Below, in pieces: positions 62,158-64,000 of a DNA stretch of 64,000 nucleotides. The stretch comes from Nostoc sp. ATCC 43529 (lineage in GTDB: Bacteria; Cyanobacteriota; Cyanobacteriia; Cyanobacteriales; Nostocaceae): positions 1-64,000 of the forward strand of contig LWTK01000051.1 of the NCBI GenBank assembly GCA_003326205.1, written 5' to 3'. Position 1 is the first letter of the stretch, and each line of letters starts with the position of its first letter. The position numbers and the translations under genes were made by a program. Below the pieces are notes generated by a model, which worked only from the letters and a program-made list of their open reading frames with translations, did no database searches and had not been told where the DNA came from.

Positions 62158-63639
62158 ATGATTTCCAAACAGATACTTTACAATAGTTTTTCACAAGAAA
62201 GCTATTCTCCTGAGGAGCGATCGCCACAGGGTTGGATGGCGATCGCCGGCTTTCTCCTATTAACTGTAGTTTGCTATTTTGCTGGTGCTACTGCTGCATT
62301 GCGCCTAATTTATCCGGTGACAGCTTTAGTAGTAGCCGTGTTTTTATACTTGCGCCATCCCATTCTCTACATCGGTTTTACTTGGTGGATATGCTTTCTC
62401 ACACCCTTAGCTACCCGCCTAGTTGATTATCGAGTGGGTTGGGACCCTACCCGCCAAATGCTGATAGCACCCTATCTAGTGGTGTTTGTCACCATTGCCA
62501 CTTTCTTAAGACGCTTTAAAAGCGCCTATTATCAAGGGGGTTTGCCGTTTATTTTGGCTTTTATTGGAGTCTTTTACGGCTTTTTAGTAGGTTTAATTTA
62601 CAACGCACCAGTTCCCGTAGCCCGTGGTTTATTGGATTGGCTAGGCCCAATTATTTTTGCTTTTCACTTATTTATTAACTGGCGAGATTATCCTACCTAT
62701 CGTCAAAATTTTCAGCGAACATTCCTGTGGTGTGTGTTAATTTTAGGAGCCTATGGTGTATACCAATTTGTTGTCGCTCCTGAGTGGGATAGATACTGGC
62801 TCATAGAATCAAAACTATTCATGAGTTCTGGGAATCCCGTGCCTTTTGGGATGCGCGTTTGGAGTACATTGCATTCAGTCGGTCCCTTTGGTTCCGTTAT
62901 GCAAGCTGGGTTACTGTTGTTATTTACTAGTTCCGGAAGTTTAATTTTTCCTGCTTCAGCCGTTGGTTATTTATCCTTTTTATTGACACAAGCCCGTACA
63001 AACTGGGGCGGCTGGTTATTAGGAATAATTATGATTGTGGGTTCAGTTAAAACGCGAATTCAAATGCGCTTAATAACCATAATTGTAGTAATGGCAATTT
63101 GTGTTCTGCCATTAACAACCATCGAGCCAATTTCTGAGGTTGTGTCAGCTCGTTTGGAAACTTTTTCTAATCTGGAAGAAGATAATAGTTTTAGAGATAG
63201 ATCGGAAAGTTACGACAAAAACTTGAGTCTAGCTCTTTCTAATGCTTTAGGTAACGGATTAGGAAATATCTGGAAAGTCAACGAAAAAACCGGTCAAATA
63301 GAAGTAGTGGTAATTGACAGCGGCATTCTAGATATGTTTTTTACCCTTGGTTGGTTTGGAGCCAGCTTTTACATGGGTGGATTAATCTTGTTAATTATTA
63401 GTGTTAGCAAATATGGTGAAGGTCGTTTTGATAGTTTTATCAGTGCTGCCCGCGCCATTGGTATTAGCTCTGCAACACAACTAGTTATTGGTAGTGGGAT
63501 GTTGAGTGTAGCAGGTATGATTCTTTGGGGATTTTTAGCTATGGCTATGGCAGGACATAAATATTATCTTCAAGAAAATTTTTCACGCAGAGGCGCAGAG
63601 ACACAGAGAGAGAATCAAGAGTTTTTCAAGACAATTTAG
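62158..63639 (+). CDS. O-antigen polymerase/ligase-like membrane protein (Wzy-like)
   Basis: A 493-residue integral membrane protein with about 10-12 hydrophobic segments. A large loop after the middle helices holds the family-like region VWSTLHSVGPFGSVMQAGLL and RTNWGGWLLGI (arginine in a periplasmic loop). Such proteins polymerise or ligate lipid-linked repeat units. The last ~20 residues (FSRRGAETQRENQEFFKTI) are read from the CACGCAGAGGCGCAGAG repeat, so the C-terminal tail is repeat-derived. No other Wzy candidate in the window, which makes it the best polymerase for the cluster. Confidence 0.85.
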   Translation: MISKQILYNSFSQESYSPEERSPQGWMAIAGFLLLTVVCYFAGATAALRLIYPVTALVVAVFLYLRHPILYIGFTWWICFLTPLATRLVDYRVGWDPTRQMLIAPYLVVFVTIATFLRRFKSAYYQGGLPFILAFIGVFYGFLVGLIYNAPVPVARGLLDWLGPIIFAFHLFINWRDYPTYRQNFQRTFLWCVLILGAYGVYQFVVAPEWDRYWLIESKLFMSSGNPVPFGMRVWSTLHSVGPFGSVMQAGLLLLFTSSGSLIFPASAVGYLSFLLTQARTNWGGWLLGIIMIVGSVKTRIQMRLITIIVVMAICVLPLTTIEPISEVVSARLETFSNLEEDNSFRDRSESYDKNLSLALSNALGNGLGNIWKVNEKTGQIEVVVIDSGILDMFFTLGWFGASFYMGGLILLIISVSKYGEGRFDSFISAARAIGISSATQLVIGSGMLSVAGMILWGFLAMAMAGHKYYLQENFSRRGAETQRENQEFFKTI

Positions 63640-63690
63640 ATAAATATTCTCAACTCTTCCTCTCTGCGACTCTGCGCCTCTGCGCGAGAC
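63583..63690. repeat. Inverted CACGCAGAGGCGCAGAG pair spanning the polymerase stop
   Basis: ttcacgcagaggcgcagaga at 63583-63602 is inside the coding sequence; ctctctgcgactctgcgcct at 63659-63680 is its near-complement. The two would form a long hairpin over the stop codon. Confidence 0.8.
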
Positions 63691-63713
63691 AAATTATTGA
63701 ACAGGTTGAAATT

Positions 63714-64000
63714 ATGAAAGTAATTATTGTAATGCCACTAGCCGAACAACGAGGCGGCGGTGAAATGATGCTCTGGGATTTGATGCAGCAGGGACGTAAT
63801 GCTGGTGTCGAGTGGCTAGTGATATTTTTAGAAAACGGCCCGATGGTAGAGCAAGTAAAGTCCCTTGGCATTGAAACAAGAGTTGTGGAAAGTGGACGTT
63901 TACGCCAAATTCACCGTTTTATCGCTGCTGTTTTCCGGATAGCAGCGATCGCCCGCGAGGAAAATGCAGATATAATCGTTAATTGGATGTGGATAACGCA
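63714..64000 (+). CDS. Family 4 glycosyltransferase, 3' end outside window
   Basis: First 95 codons of a GT4-like enzyme: MKVIIVMPLAEQRGGGEMML N-terminal loop (GGGE near the donor/acceptor cleft), then VEWLVIFLENGPMVEQVKSLG and RLRQIHRFIAAVFR. The frame is open to the last base. aacaggttgaa provides a ribosome site. It continues the transferase set of the HEP island. Confidence 0.85.
   Translation, partial: MKVIIVMPLAEQRGGGEMMLWDLMQQGRNAGVEWLVIFLENGPMVEQVKSLGIETRVVESGRLRQIHRFIAAVFRIAAIAREENADIIVNWMWIT

Overview
The window is chromosomal DNA of a filamentous, heterocyst-forming cyanobacterium (Nostoc/Anabaena type). The evidence is the dense GCGATCGC (HIP1-like) octamers inside genes, cyanobacteria-restricted families (helical carotenoid protein and its C-terminal-domain homologue, Tab2/DUF1092, DUF4330, DUF2470, PatA-like regulators), intergenic arrays of 7-bp repeats, and a right-hand third that matches the heterocyst envelope polysaccharide (HEP) island with hepC and hepA side by side. 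No rRNA, tRNA, CRISPR array or intact transposase was recognised by eye.

Layout. 1-2833: end of a HlyD/MacA-type adaptor plus a MacB-type permease and its separate ATPase. 3022-6486: photoprotection locus with a helical carotenoid protein (-) and its CTDH partner (+), separated by an acidic hypothetical gene and a QueG-HAD phosphatase fusion. 6516-9497: signalling block (RsbW-like kinase, REC-GAF-PP2C phosphatase, NarL-type regulator). 9888-18167: mostly housekeeping and conserved cyanobacterial genes (WecG/TagA transferase, FtsE-like ATPase, a hydrolase-fold protein that has lost catalytic residues, DUF4330, M48 protease, PPP phosphatase, DUF2470). 18245-24010: accessory segment with a MITE-like element, a lone C5 cytosine methyltransferase, and a two-gene class II lanthipeptide locus (mersacidin-type precursor and LanM). 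The two lanthipeptide genes are separated by a perfect 18-bp inverted repeat and a second terminator-like hairpin, and a 106-bp MITE sits on the lanM stop codon. 24057-28066: Tab2, a YCII protein and pheT. 29600-33285: complete pqqABCDE operon for pyrroloquinoline quinone, unusual for a cyanobacterium, with a long PqqA and repeat elements between genes. 33422-35210: PatA-like and CheY-like regulators. 36036-39750: TerY-type phosphorylation triad (VWA protein, PP2C phosphatase, kinase-like protein fused to a zinc ribbon and TPRs).

40489-64000: HEP island on one strand. It starts with nucleotide-sugar genes (rfbF-like cytidylyltransferase, LhgO-like oxidase, epimerase, C-methyltransferase, 2OG-dioxygenase-like protein, RfbC-like epimerase, SAF oxidoreductase). 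Then come glycosyltransferases, a Wzc-like chain-length protein/BY-kinase, the initiating transferase hepC, the ABC exporter hepA, more glycosyltransferases, an O-antigen polymerase-like protein and a truncated glycosyltransferase at the window edge. Together these would make activated and modified sugars, assemble them on a lipid carrier, and export and polymerise the heterocyst polysaccharide layer.

The intergenic DNA is unusually structured. There are many heptamer arrays of different unit sequence, two related 21-bp arrays, several MITE-like palindromic elements, and repeats that have grown into the 3' ends of genes (pqqD, hepC, the polymerase). The main candidates for further attention are the transporter-less lanthipeptide locus with its intergenic hairpins, the cyanobacterial PQQ operon with an extended PqqA, the QueG-HAD fusion, and the repeat-derived gene ends and terminators.
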